Source of the DNA: Haemonchus contortus
Taxonomy: Eukaryota; Nematoda; Chromadorea; Rhabditida; Trichostrongylidae
Direction: 5' to 3'
NCBI GenBank assembly: GCA_000469685.2
Contig: LS997564.1
Coordinates: forward strand, 32,656,296 to 32,720,295
DNA: 64,000 bases
The notes under the pieces are model-generated. The model worked only from the letters and a program-made list of their open reading frames with translations. It was not told the origin of the DNA and ran no database searches. The position numbers and the translations under genes are program-made. Below, piece after piece: positions 10,943-20,931 of the stretch (position 1 is its first letter; each line of letters begins with the position of its first letter).

Positions 10943-11545
10943 CGGGCTCTGCTGAAAACGACGACGGCCCATCAATACCGCAAGGGTGGGCGGGAATTAC
11001 TTAATAGTCGGGATTTTATTGTTTACGTTTTTCGTTTTTTCGATTACTTTTGTAAACGACTTGTTATTTTTCCGAAAGTATATCATTAGGAAAGATCTGT
11101 ATGCAGCCGGAAAATAACATGCCCCGACGCGAAAACCGTTACCGGCGGTGTGGGCGCAAACGCAACCTACGGGCGTCAACACGTTCAACGCTTTGCACCC
11201 TAGTCTGATAGCGCTGACTGAGTGAATATGACTGAAATCCATATCTAGACGAGAGAATGCATGCTACGATAATCGTTTTTCAGCTCTTCTCCATGGCAGC
11301 AGCATTTCGACGCAAAATAATTCGTTTTGGGAGGTGATTGCTTGATGTCAGCACAAAAAATTCGGAAGAGAACGTCTATATCTGTTCACTCAAAATGAAT
11401 AAAGGCACATTTAAAAGGAGAACGTCGTGCACATTCCATCAGTGTGTTTCACATTTTGATTATTACGTGAACAAGAGCTTAGGATGAGTCTCACACCTAC
11501 GGCACGAAGGTTGCATTTCCACGGAAATTACATAAACTCTTGTAG

Positions 11546-11703
11546 TTAGAGGCACCGTTCGCGATAATTCAATGGGCGGGTGTGTCGATGACGTGTCCGC
11601 CTCTCATTCGATATCACGTCAGACAGTCAGACGTGGCGTCGAATGAGAGGCGGACACGTCATCGACACACCCGCCCATTGAATCATCGCGAACGGTGCCT
11701 TTA
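11546..11703. mobile_element. Near-perfect palindromic MITE, GGCACAGTTCACGATAATT family
   Basis: A 158-bp foldback: left arm GAGGCACCGTTCGCGATAAT followed by TCAATGGGCGGGTGTGTCGA, right arm the complement. The arms are almost identical over ~65 bp around a short centre. Its ends are variants of the terminus of the larger elements at 4.7, 19.4, 23.7 and 58.0 kb, making it the minimal, likely youngest form. Confidence 0.8.
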
Positions 11704-11850
11704 ATCATAAGTAAATTCATTGCAATCGTTGTAGGTACTAGCTATCGTATACTCCATTAATCGAGCGAGCGTTATCCGAGACCATAAGGAATGCGTAGAT
11801 GGGAACAAGCTGCTGCAACCTCCGAGAAGATTTTTCGCCTTTTTCGACTT

Positions 11851-13395
11851 CTACAGCTTCTGTAGAATAGCCACACCAGGATTGGTTCGTCTAAAAAAGT
11901 TTGTATTAAGGAGGAATGTTTGATAAATGAGGATACGGTCAGGGACACCGACTAACTTGCAGTTCATGTTACTGTGGTGTTTCCACTGGTTCGTCTTAGG
12001 ATCAAAAACTTTAACTGAAGCATGATCTTTTAGACTATGATCTACTGAACGATTCAGCCCACCAATGGCATACAAATTTCCACCGACTGCAGCCAGTCCT
12101 AATTGAAAATGACACAACTCTTCATAAAAAAATATAAAGTGGTATAGTGAATGCAGCTGACTTACACCAACTCGGCTACAGCTCATATCAGCCACTGAAG
12201 TCCACTTATTAGCACGGAGATCGTATTTCTCAGCAGAGCCCAGTTCGCCTGAATTTCCGTTGTGTCCACCCACTACATACAATTCGCCATGGAGCACTGC
12301 AGAACCATGACCCCATCGACGTGTTAACATGGGACAAACCTCTTCCCATATACCAACCCGTGGGTCGATCCTGAAACATGAAAGACTCTTTTGAGGGTTG
12401 TTTCAAAAACATTTTAACATTTGTTCGCAAGTCGTAAGAGAACACCTGAAAAGAAAAAAAAGGGTACAGGACCATTGAAATCAGAAGCCTCCGAAGAACT
12501 CCCGCTTATTTATAGAAAAGACTGTGCTACGGCTCTCTTCTCCTGATTCCGAAATTCATGGATACAGTACTCCTACATGCTCTGAACTATGTGATTAATG
12601 AGTCTGTTTCAAAGGGCTCGTAGGAACCCTGAGTCCGTTTCTGACTACAGTAAAGGATAATTCACCGTACCCTCAACCGCTCATTGTGTTGGTGGGCATC
12701 GTGCGTAGCTGTTTTAAAATTACCGAACGGCACATTTATGTCACAATTTTAAAACAGCTACGCACGATGCCCACCAACACAATGAGCTGCCTTTTTTTCT
12801 ATTTGCTTCACAACAGTGGTCATTTTCTAATTGTTCAACAAGAGTAATCAAAGATGTTGAATATTAAAAACTTTGCTCAAAGCAGTACAGTATCACCCGA
12901 CTGAAGTTGACCTACCTCTCCACAGAGTTTAGAGCAGTTGTATTCTCGCACCCTCCCACTGCGTAGAGGCAACCATCCAAAACGGAGACAGAATGCAAGC
13001 TTCGACATAAACCCATAGGTGCCATAAAGGTCCATTCATTTCGCCGAACGTCATAGCTGCAGCGATAGCGTGGAATTCAGTCCGTGCGAGCATTGATTAG
13101 ATTTGCTCTTACCGTTCAACAATGCAATGGTTCCGTTCTCTATGAGAAGCCGCCAATTGCATAAAGATGGTCGTCAAGAGCATCTACAACCAGAAAAAGT
13201 GGAAGAGTAAGACAGGTAGCGACATCAGACATCCACTCGTCAGTGGCAGGATTATATCTGACGAGATGCATTGAGAAAAACTAACCTCTTCCTATCTCAC
13301 ATAGCTACACGAATGGTTTTAAGAAAACCACAACCACTCAATTTGAGCGACCTAGCGACAGCACTCAAAGTTTAGAAGAATGCGCTCCAAAAACC
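11851..13395 (-). pseudogene. KLHL20-like kelch half, copy 2 (pseudogene)
   Basis: Five exons of the kelch propeller remain: 13113-13257 ([17 protein letters not shown]...), 12916-13056 (YDVRRNEWTFMAPMG...), 12166-12370 (IDPRVGIWEEVCPM to SCSRVG), 11957-12102 (LGLAAVGGNLYAIGG) and the last exon 11851-11890 (PGVAILQKL, stop). Two of them are intact. The 13113-13257 exon has an in-frame TAG after IGGFS and is 145 nt where copies 3 and 4 have 153 and 150; the 12102 acceptor is CAA instead of CAG. The intron right of 13257 follows copy 3 to about 13,395, where a Penelope-like element interrupts, and resumes near 16,100. No BTB or BACK exons follow, so this copy cannot encode the full protein. Confidence 0.8.
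12679..12786. repeat. Perfect ~42-bp inverted repeat in the kelch copy 2 intron
   Basis: The arms 12679-12721 and 12745-12786 are exact complements (GGTGGGCATCGTGCGTAGCT on the left) with a ~23-base loop. The left arm is ordinary intron sequence with counterparts in copies 3 and 4 (for example near 37,130-37,175), so the right arm is a local inverted duplication made in this copy. Confidence 0.8.
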
Positions 13396-13399
13396 ATTA

Positions 13400-16095
13400 A
13401 ATTCCAAGTTGTCTCATCTTGGAACCTCAGTATTTCTGTTGTTCCTAAAGTTGTTAATTTTGCTTCTGCTTCGAGGTTGTTAGGTGGAAACTTTTATCCT
13501 GGTCAACGATTCGACGGACTCGTCGTTTTCAAAGGGCCGAAAATGGTCCAAAGCTTTTTGATTGCACACTACCCCACCAAGCGCCTCCTCCGCTCTAGCG
13601 CTTCTGACGTTCTCTCAGAAATGCACGAAAATGCCCGAAATTCAAAAGATAAGCTCATCTCACTTCCACCGCGAAGTGTAGCACTACGCTACACGGTTAG
13701 TACATTAGTAGCGAATGATCTTACTTTACTGTCCTTATGCAATAATATTATCGGATGCGGATCAGCACATTCGCAGATTATGGAACTCGCAATGTTGCTT
13801 AAATGGCAAGTGACCATTTGTGATTGTTAGACGCTCATTTCGGCTTTTCGGATTTCTAGCATTAATCCAGAACGCTTCCAACGCTTTCCTGGACGATATT
13901 TCCGTCTCGTGAGCCGATGTCGTACACCCCATTACCACCATGCTGTTCCATGCTTCCCTAACGGAGCTAACACATTACTGCGCCGTTTCTTCGATTCGTA
14001 CTGAAAAACTTTCCTGATTTCCCCTATGTAGTTTGAATTACACGCCTCACATTGAATCTGATAATTTACGCCTACAGAAGCGCAATCTCCATCTTTCCCG
14101 TTTGGACATGTAACGCGACCCTCTGTCAAGCACTGCTTTTCGTAGAGTCTGTTCCTCACAAGTTGGCGTTTGATGTTGTTAGGCGGAATGTTGACTAGAA
14201 TAACATCATCGCTCAATTGTGCTCGAACAATACACCGTTGTATTGCAGCAGATACCTTGTCAGAGATGAACGGTGAACATAAAGGTAGTTCGTCTTGGCG
14301 CAAAGTGTTTCTCTTGTCAACGTGGAGTCTTCCAGTGTTATAATGTGGTACCGTATATAGCCATTCGACCGAGTTATGCCTGAAGCTAATCGACTTGATT
14401 CTTCCCGTTTGGTTATACCACTGCACATGCGCGTAGCTGTTCTGTACATATTTCTGATAACAGCGCATTTGATAGCAGACGGATGCGCAGATGTAGCGTG
14501 AATCAAAATTTTCTTCGAGATTCTTTTTCGGTACCACTTGACGTGTACGATTCCGCTAGACACACTGATTTGAGTGTTGAGATAGGGGAGCCAACCATCT
14601 TGTGGTACCTCTCGTGTGAGCCTGATGTACGGTGACGGCTCATTCATCATACGAAAACACTCATCCATTTCGGACAGTGTTGAAGTCACAATGAAGCAGT
14701 CATCTATATATCGACAGGACATCAACGGCAAGCGTGCCATTACTGGTTCTTCAATTCTGCTCATGAAGCAGATCGCTAGTATGGGAGCTAATCGTTGACC
14801 CATGACCGAACCTCTAATTTGAGTATAGTAAGAACCTGACCACTTGAAGATGCTACAACCAAAACATTCCTTGGTAAGAGTCATGATACGCGCCTTACGG
14901 AGCCCAAAAGTCTCAATAGTCCTACCGTGTCTATCCAACATTCCAGATAGTGCTTGTAGGGCTTGTTCATTCTGGACGTTGGTGTTAAGCGAGGTGACGT
15001 CAAATGACTCTATTACGCAACTTGAATCGAGGTGCAAGTTCCGCTGTTTTTCAAGGAATTGGTTCGTGTTGTTCAGGTGTGAGGGGGCCTTGGTCAACAA
15101 TTGACTTACAATACAGTTTAAAGACCACGAAATACTATCGCAACTGATAATAGAACTTATTTTCAAAGTGTCCGCGGACTTTGACCGTAACTCGTTGGGT
15201 GCAAGTTTCTGAGTTTTCAACAAGCTGTGAAATACAGGACAACTTGGAAAATCGAGCCTGATTCTACAAAGGAACTTCTCATCAAGACCTGCAGATTTGC
15301 CTTCTGTCATCCAGCTTGGTTGAGACGCTTGCATTGTGATGTGAATTTCGAGCTGTTGCAAGACGGTATGTGGTTTTATCCTGCAGGTGAATTTCTGTTA
15401 TGGCACGATCCAAGGACTGTGACATAACGACAAACTCTCCTCCCTTATCGCTTATTGTGCCGTTTGATCTTAACTCGCGTATTTCTCTAAACCCTTGGCG
15501 TTGCTGGAATGTCAAATTGTTGTCCTGATGTCGCTTATATTGGTTTAACACGTTAAGCACCCCATCTGACAATATCCGCACTTTGACATCTACATTTGGC
15601 ACAGGGTCAGGTCCTTTATAAAACAGGAAACGGTGTAGTTGGCAGAGATCACAGTAAATCTCGCAGCCTATATAAGTTCCCCACAACTTCACGGAACGTG
15701 GCAGCATTGATGTTTTGCGCTGGTGAAAACGATGGCCCGGGACTGAGAAAGTCAAGTACGAAAGACGAAAGTTGTGTCTCACCCAAAACAGTAACTCTTG
15801 CCATTTCACTCGAAAACCTGAAGTCATACTTGTCGTCAACACAATTGAAGACAAAAATACCAAAAAATACCCAGAAGGGGCTCCAGGTTTCAATGAAACT
15901 GACACATGACCTGTTCTACTAGAGGTGCGAGTCGGTTCGTTAGTGAGGCGGTGCTCTGTAGGTGAGCTGCTTTCGATATTTCGAGAATTCTCACGATGCG
16001 AACCCAAATTCGAAAGTCGGAACTTCCAGGCCTTTGAAAAGGACGAGTCCGTCGAAACATTGGCCAGAATAAAAGTTTTCACCTAACAACCTTGA
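13400..16095 (-). mobile_element. Penelope-like retroelement, decayed
   Basis: Read on the minus strand, the order is: N-terminal region (15,282-16,082; SDKGGEFVVMSQSLDRAITE, like the conserved N-terminal motif of Penelope reverse transcriptases), RT core (14,213-15,361; SFDVTSLNTNVQN, then GSVMGQRLAPILAICFM, then the catalytic CRYIDDCFIV), RT thumb (KWYRKRISKKILIHATSAHP) and a GIY-YIG endonuclease (13,932-14,537; VNYQIQCEACNSNYIGEI). The parts lie in different frames, so several frameshifts separate them. The ends carry an inverted repeat (near 13,472-13,530 and 16,044-16,095; GTTAGGTGAAAACTTTTATT type). It is inserted in an intron of kelch copy 2, whose sequence resumes on both sides. Confidence 0.85.
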
Positions 16096-16099
16096 GGCA

Positions 16100-16760
16100 G
16101 GAGCAATATCTTTTCGAGAATGCCGTCAGCGTAAAGCGAGTTAGTTTTTCTTATTTCTGAGTATTTCATTGAAAGCAGATCTTACTGACCCTACCCTAGT
16201 GAAATAGCGAACTCATTTTGATTCAAGACTGATTAGAGCTACGAGAGTCCATTTATTAGTTCGGGGATCGTATTTTTCAGCAGAGCTTAGATCGATCGTC
16301 TTTTCCCTGATTTTCCTGATTCTCTATGTAACATCCCATCCTACATACAATTCACCAAAAAGGGAAGTACCATGAGAATACTGAGGTGCTGACATAGGAA
16401 AAACGTCGTGCCATCTACCATACGAGGGTGGAGAGCCATTTAGCAGGGAGACAGAAAGTTCATAACGAATTGAACCCATAGGTGCCATAGTGATCCATTC
16501 ATTTCGCCGAAAGTCATAGCTACAGCGATACAGCGAATTCAATGTATACAAAGCCCATAGCCCTGCCCTTAACATTCAACATCTTTCAGCGAAGGACTAA
16601 CCATTGTTGTGTGCAATGAAGATGGTGGCCAGTAGCAGCTACACCAGGTGAACACCGAATGGCGGGAGGGTAAGAGACTCACACAACCATTTATCAGTAG
16701 CAGGATTATATCTAAGGATCAGCATCGAATAAACATTCTCCTGATTCCTGGATTTGTGTT
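16100..16760 (-). pseudogene. Second truncated kelch fragment
   Basis: 16,100-16,240 continues the intron of copy 2 beyond the Penelope insertion. It then jumps to a separate kelch piece: 16,250-16,320 (end of the kelch 4/5 exon), 16,324-16,430 (SYGRWHDVFPMSAPQYSHGT), fused without intron to 16,430-16,545 (YDFRRNEWITMAPMG), and 16,600-16,715 (YNPATDKWLCESLTLP then TAG). Loss of the intron plus half of kelch 3, and the premature stop, mark it as dead. It must come from another duplication because kelch 2-5 are already present at 12.2-13.3 kb. Confidence 0.7.
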
Positions 16761-17219
16761 TCATATGGCTCAACGAATTTCTCCCACTTAAGTAAGGGTC
16801 AAAATCTCGAAGTCACCAAAATGACTCGAAAATTTGTCAGAGCAGACGGTGAAGAGCGGTTCATGATCCATCGAGCAAATCTCGGCAAATATAGCAAAGA
16901 GAAAAAATTAAAAAATTACAAATATAGCAAAAGCGAACCGCCATGCTGATTTTAGACATCTTTGGAGGAATACCTTTGTAGGACCACATTTCCGATTGAA
17001 TGCTTGAATTATGAATTAAGACATGCTAGTTGAATTGTAATCTGAAGTCTTTTTTTTTATTGTCTTTAATTTTGAAAAAGATTACTGTATCTCTCGAAGC
17101 TGTTCGAAAATGTCTTGAGACGGCAGAAAGCGTATAAGAATCCGTGGTGAGCAGCAATGTGGGCACAAGTCCTACATATGTAGTCATACATTCTTGAAGC
17201 CTGTAACTCCACGCTAGGA

Positions 17220-18192
17220 TCCTACTTACTCTAAAGCGCTTAGTCTGTCTGTCTGTCCGTCTGTCTGTCTGTATGTCTGTCACGAAATTCCTTAGCTCCT
17301 CTAGATCTGCGTGGAGAGACCGGATCAAGTGTGGGATGGATGGGCCAGGTCTCGAGAAGTATAAAACACACATCAGCTTGGCGGAGCCCCGCCCGAAGTG
17401 GGCGTGGCGTGCCTCGAAATGAGCCCTACTGGGGACCATGATTTCAAATTCAGTAACATAACGGCTTCAAAACTGGAGTTTAAAGGTGGCTAGGGGTGTG
17501 CATTGGTAAGTTAGGTCGAACTGGGGAGACCCACCCCCGATGGTTCGGGGCGTTCTCCAGAAATGCAATGCTTTATGAAAACATTTATAACTCGGTTCGG
17601 AGAAAGCCAACAGAGCAGGAAAAAGTTGATATAGGAGAGGTATTGTCGAAGGTATCTCCAGCATAAATTACGTCAGCGGAGGCCCGCCCCCAATGGGCGG
17701 AGCGTGCCTCGGGGCTCACATCCCTTCTTACATTTGTATACCCAGAGAGTTCAAATTTGGTAGGAGTACAGGCGTCATGGAGTCGAAATTTATGGTTGGC
17801 GGCAGAACCAGACTCCGCCCACAAAGGGCGGGGCTTGGGCGAAAATTTATAACTCATGTCCCCATGGACCTAGAAAGTTCAAACTTGGTATGAATACAGG
17901 CGCCATGGTGGCAAAATCTATAGTGTGTGACAGAACCAGACTCCGCCCACAAGGGGGTTTGGGCGAAAATTCATAACTCATGTCCCCATGAACTTAGAAA
18001 GTTCAAACTTGGTAGGAGTACAGGATGGGAACACTTATGGTGGGTGGCAGGACCAGACTCCGCCCGCAGTAGGCGAGGTTTGAGCGGAAGCTCATAAATC
18101 CGACAAAGGTATATAATGAAAATCAGCTCATGCGGCTCCGTCTCTCATGGCTAGAGCCCCTAACGCGCGCGAGAGCGTGCGTAGCCGCCTAG
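17220..18192 (+). mobile_element. Helitron-like element with complete ends
   Basis: It begins A|TCCTACTTACTCTAAAGCGC and ends in a hairpin (ACGCGCGC-GAGA-GCGTGCGT) followed by AGCCGCCTAG|T. The 5' TC, subterminal 3' hairpin, CTRR end and insertion between A and T are the Helitron signature. Inside are a TCTG microsatellite (17,243-17,281) and about four diverged ~120-bp tandem units (17,680-18,100), each with AGAAAGTTCAAACTTGGTA and ACTCCGCCCA. No Rep/helicase ORF, so non-autonomous. Confidence 0.75.
17243..17281. repeat. (TCTG)n microsatellite
   Basis: TCTGTCTGTCTGTCCGTCTG and following units, slightly imperfect. It sits just inside the 5' end of the Helitron-like element; related elements at 42.3, 54.1 and 25.4 kb carry GT-rich tracts at the same place. 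Confidence 0.85.
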
Positions 18193-19353
18193 TATTTTAT
18201 ACCTGTTTTTGTTCAAAGGAGCAACGTCAAACCATGCGAACTGGCTACTGAGGGTCGAGCCATTTAACTTTCCTGCTTGATGAATTAACTGAAAATTCAC
18301 ATATTACACATTTGGAGGAACTCCTGAGGGCAATAAGTAGGTACTAAGGCAATACTGACATCTCAGAGTGAGAAAAAAGAATTAGACTGCTTTTTTTTCC
18401 ACCACACCCTATGCCCTTCTACACCTTTGTATCTCTTCCCTATCCCTTCCCTGCAGGGGCAAAAGGCGTAATTTTCAACGAAATATCTTATCAGACAGAA
18501 TTCAGAAATCCTTGAATTATAATAATGGAAGGCTCTTATTCTGTAAAAACGGTGGAAGAAGACGAATATGCTTCACTGTTGGATTATCCAACTTCTCGTA
18601 CTGACGTATATTCTTTCAGCAACCATTTGCCGTGCTTGGTAATTCAGCCTTAGGATTTTCGGATGCCTTGAATGGCGAAATTTATGTAAAAACTGTATCT
18701 AAATGATACAAAATGCTGATGAGAGGGTAGTGTAGAACAATTGTTTATCGATAGATTATCAAGTTAGTAATACCATTACGAAAGAGGAGAATTTCAAATA
18801 AGCTTAATAATTATTCACATCGAAGTCTACTTGGGATGGGAGGGAAAGCATTTTCAATTAATCCAGCTATCTCGCTAACCCGTACCGTTGTAACACTCAA
18901 TTTCAACAAAAATAGGGGACCGCGCCTGAAATGAAACGAACGCTGATAGTTCCGCGACTCTTAAAACCGATAACTGGCCCATAAAAATTTGTATGTATGA
19001 ATGGATCACCAAGATAGCAAATCAGCACGGAAAGGGTGCCAGATTGAGATGTTAGTCAGGCCTTGCGAAATCTCAAGGGACTTACTGGTAGTGAAGGATG
19101 CAAAATGGACTATGTAATTGCAGAAGTCAAAAGGCGAATCCCGACGTAATGTATGTAGGAGCCACACTTATTTCAAATACTTCCATTCATGAAGTACATT
19201 GCGTTGGATACAGCTGTTCTTTACTTCACCATAAAGCACGAACATGGATTCCACATCAGGAGCATTGATTTACGATCGCGATTTAGTAAGCTTGGTTGGG
19301 AGGTCCGTGGCACGATTACGGTTGCCACTCAGCATCGCAGTCACAGTTCAGCC
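18193..19353. other. Unassigned, no gene seen
   Basis: AT-rich single-copy-looking sequence. The ORFs beginning near 19,189 and 19,296 run into the MITE at 19,354 and are not supported. Confidence 0.4.
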
Positions 19354-19953
19354 TTGAAGGCACGGTTAACGATAATTCAATGGGCGGGGACGTCAATGGC
19401 CTTCCCGCCTCGAAGTCGCGTCAATGGCCTTCCCGCCTCGAAGTCGCGTCAGACGATCAGACTGGTGTCGAGACCATACAGATTGCAGATTTTCGTTCTA
19501 GGAACCCCACACAATCAACTGTCACCAAGTGATGAGGCGATGTTTTTTCCCATTCTTTTTTCCTTTGCTATTCTTCTTGCTGCCGCGATTCCTCATTTAA
19601 TTTCCTACTTCTAAAGGCTGAAAAAGGTGGGCTACTTTTGCTGTTACTAGGGTTTTTTGTTTACTTATGCTTATAAGTGAATGAATTTTCGCTTACCATT
19701 CTCTTTTGTCCTCACCAGGACCCACACGCACGCAGTGAGACACACTGTATAACTCGTCCAAACGCCCCACTCTTCTTCATTTTTCTGAACTTATTCTCGT
19801 CTAACCCCTTTGTAACACTTTTTTCAAAGCCTTTTCATTTTGGAAAAACCGATTCACACAGCTTCACTACCTTCATCGCACTATTTTCGATCTTGTCCTT
19901 CATTTTTCATCATAATCTGGACTACCCAAAATTATCGTGAACTGTGCCTTTAA
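19354..19953. mobile_element. MITE, GGCACAGTTCACGATAATT family
   Basis: Termini TTGAAGGCACGGTTAACGAT and ATCGTGAACTGTGCCTTTAA. A 29-bp unit near the left end (GGGACGTCAATGGCCTTCCC region) is duplicated in tandem. The interior parallels the 4,710-5,245 element. Confidence 0.75.
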
Positions 19954-20198
19954 TAAGGCCATGCAAGAAGCTGCCGTGACAAACAAATGTTCATGTCAAT
20001 ATTTCTACCATTCACCAACATTACAGTAGTCGGTTGGAGTAAAAGGTTCGCCTAGGCCAAGCTATATCTATCGAAGCTCATCTAAACCTATACCGAGGTT
20101 TAGGGCATGACAATATGGATCCCTTCACTGCTTAGTAACTAGAGGTAAGAGCGCTGGATGGCAAAGAAGTTGGCTCGATCTTAACGGCTACACTACTT

Positions 20199-20931
20199 CT
20201 AAGGAGAATTTGTAATCAAAATGTGAGCTGACTTAAATGGGCAATGGTGTATGAAGAGCTCGGCATGCAAGAAGTGCATCGACTGCATTAAACTTCTGTA
20301 GTAACCCTCTCGGGTTGAGTCCGTACCAGAAAAACCCGCTTCGTTACAATGCATAAATGGAGCTTCAATATTTTTTTGACAGTAAGAAAAACCCTCTTGA
20401 TTCTCCCACACCTATGTACTTATGCTTCACAGGCAACATGCTTTCGCCCTCTTCCAATATCCGGGCTTGCAAAATTTGGTTGAGGGTCTTCATTATCATC
20501 AATGTGAAAACGCCCACAGACAGTACTAATCTATGCTTAACTAATGCTGTGACCCTTCCTTGGGAAGTTTTGTAATTTTTCTGAAGGCCCGAGTTTCTGC
20601 ATCCCTCCTAGTATATTCTCCAGGTCCATACTTTAGAAAATGTTCACATCGACCAATGTGAAAATTTAAAAATTGGAAAAAAATAAAAAAATTAAATATG
20701 CTGAACGGGAGAGGCAGAAGTACAGGTCAGCCACTGAAATACTAAATAAAATTTATTTTAATCTTCAGAAAAAAATAATCATTCAAAGTAAAGCATTTCG
20801 AAAATGTTACCGATCCCCAAGGTCTCGGTTATATGAATGGTAATCGATTTCCGAGGAAATAAGGAATGTGAAGATAGGAACAACATGCTGCGATCTTCGA
20901 AAAGATTTTTTTTGTTTTTTTTTTTTGATTC
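20199..20931. repeat. 3' flank of kelch copy 3, paralogous to the flank of copy 4
   Basis: Parts of 20,290-20,640 resemble 35,560-35,760 downstream of copy 4 (shared AAAAACCCGYTTCGTTRC, then similar text through CTTTCGCC), so the duplicated unit included sequence beyond the stop codons. On the minus strand an AATAAA (20,752-20,757) lies ~175 bp past the copy 3 stop and could be its polyadenylation signal. Confidence 0.5.
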
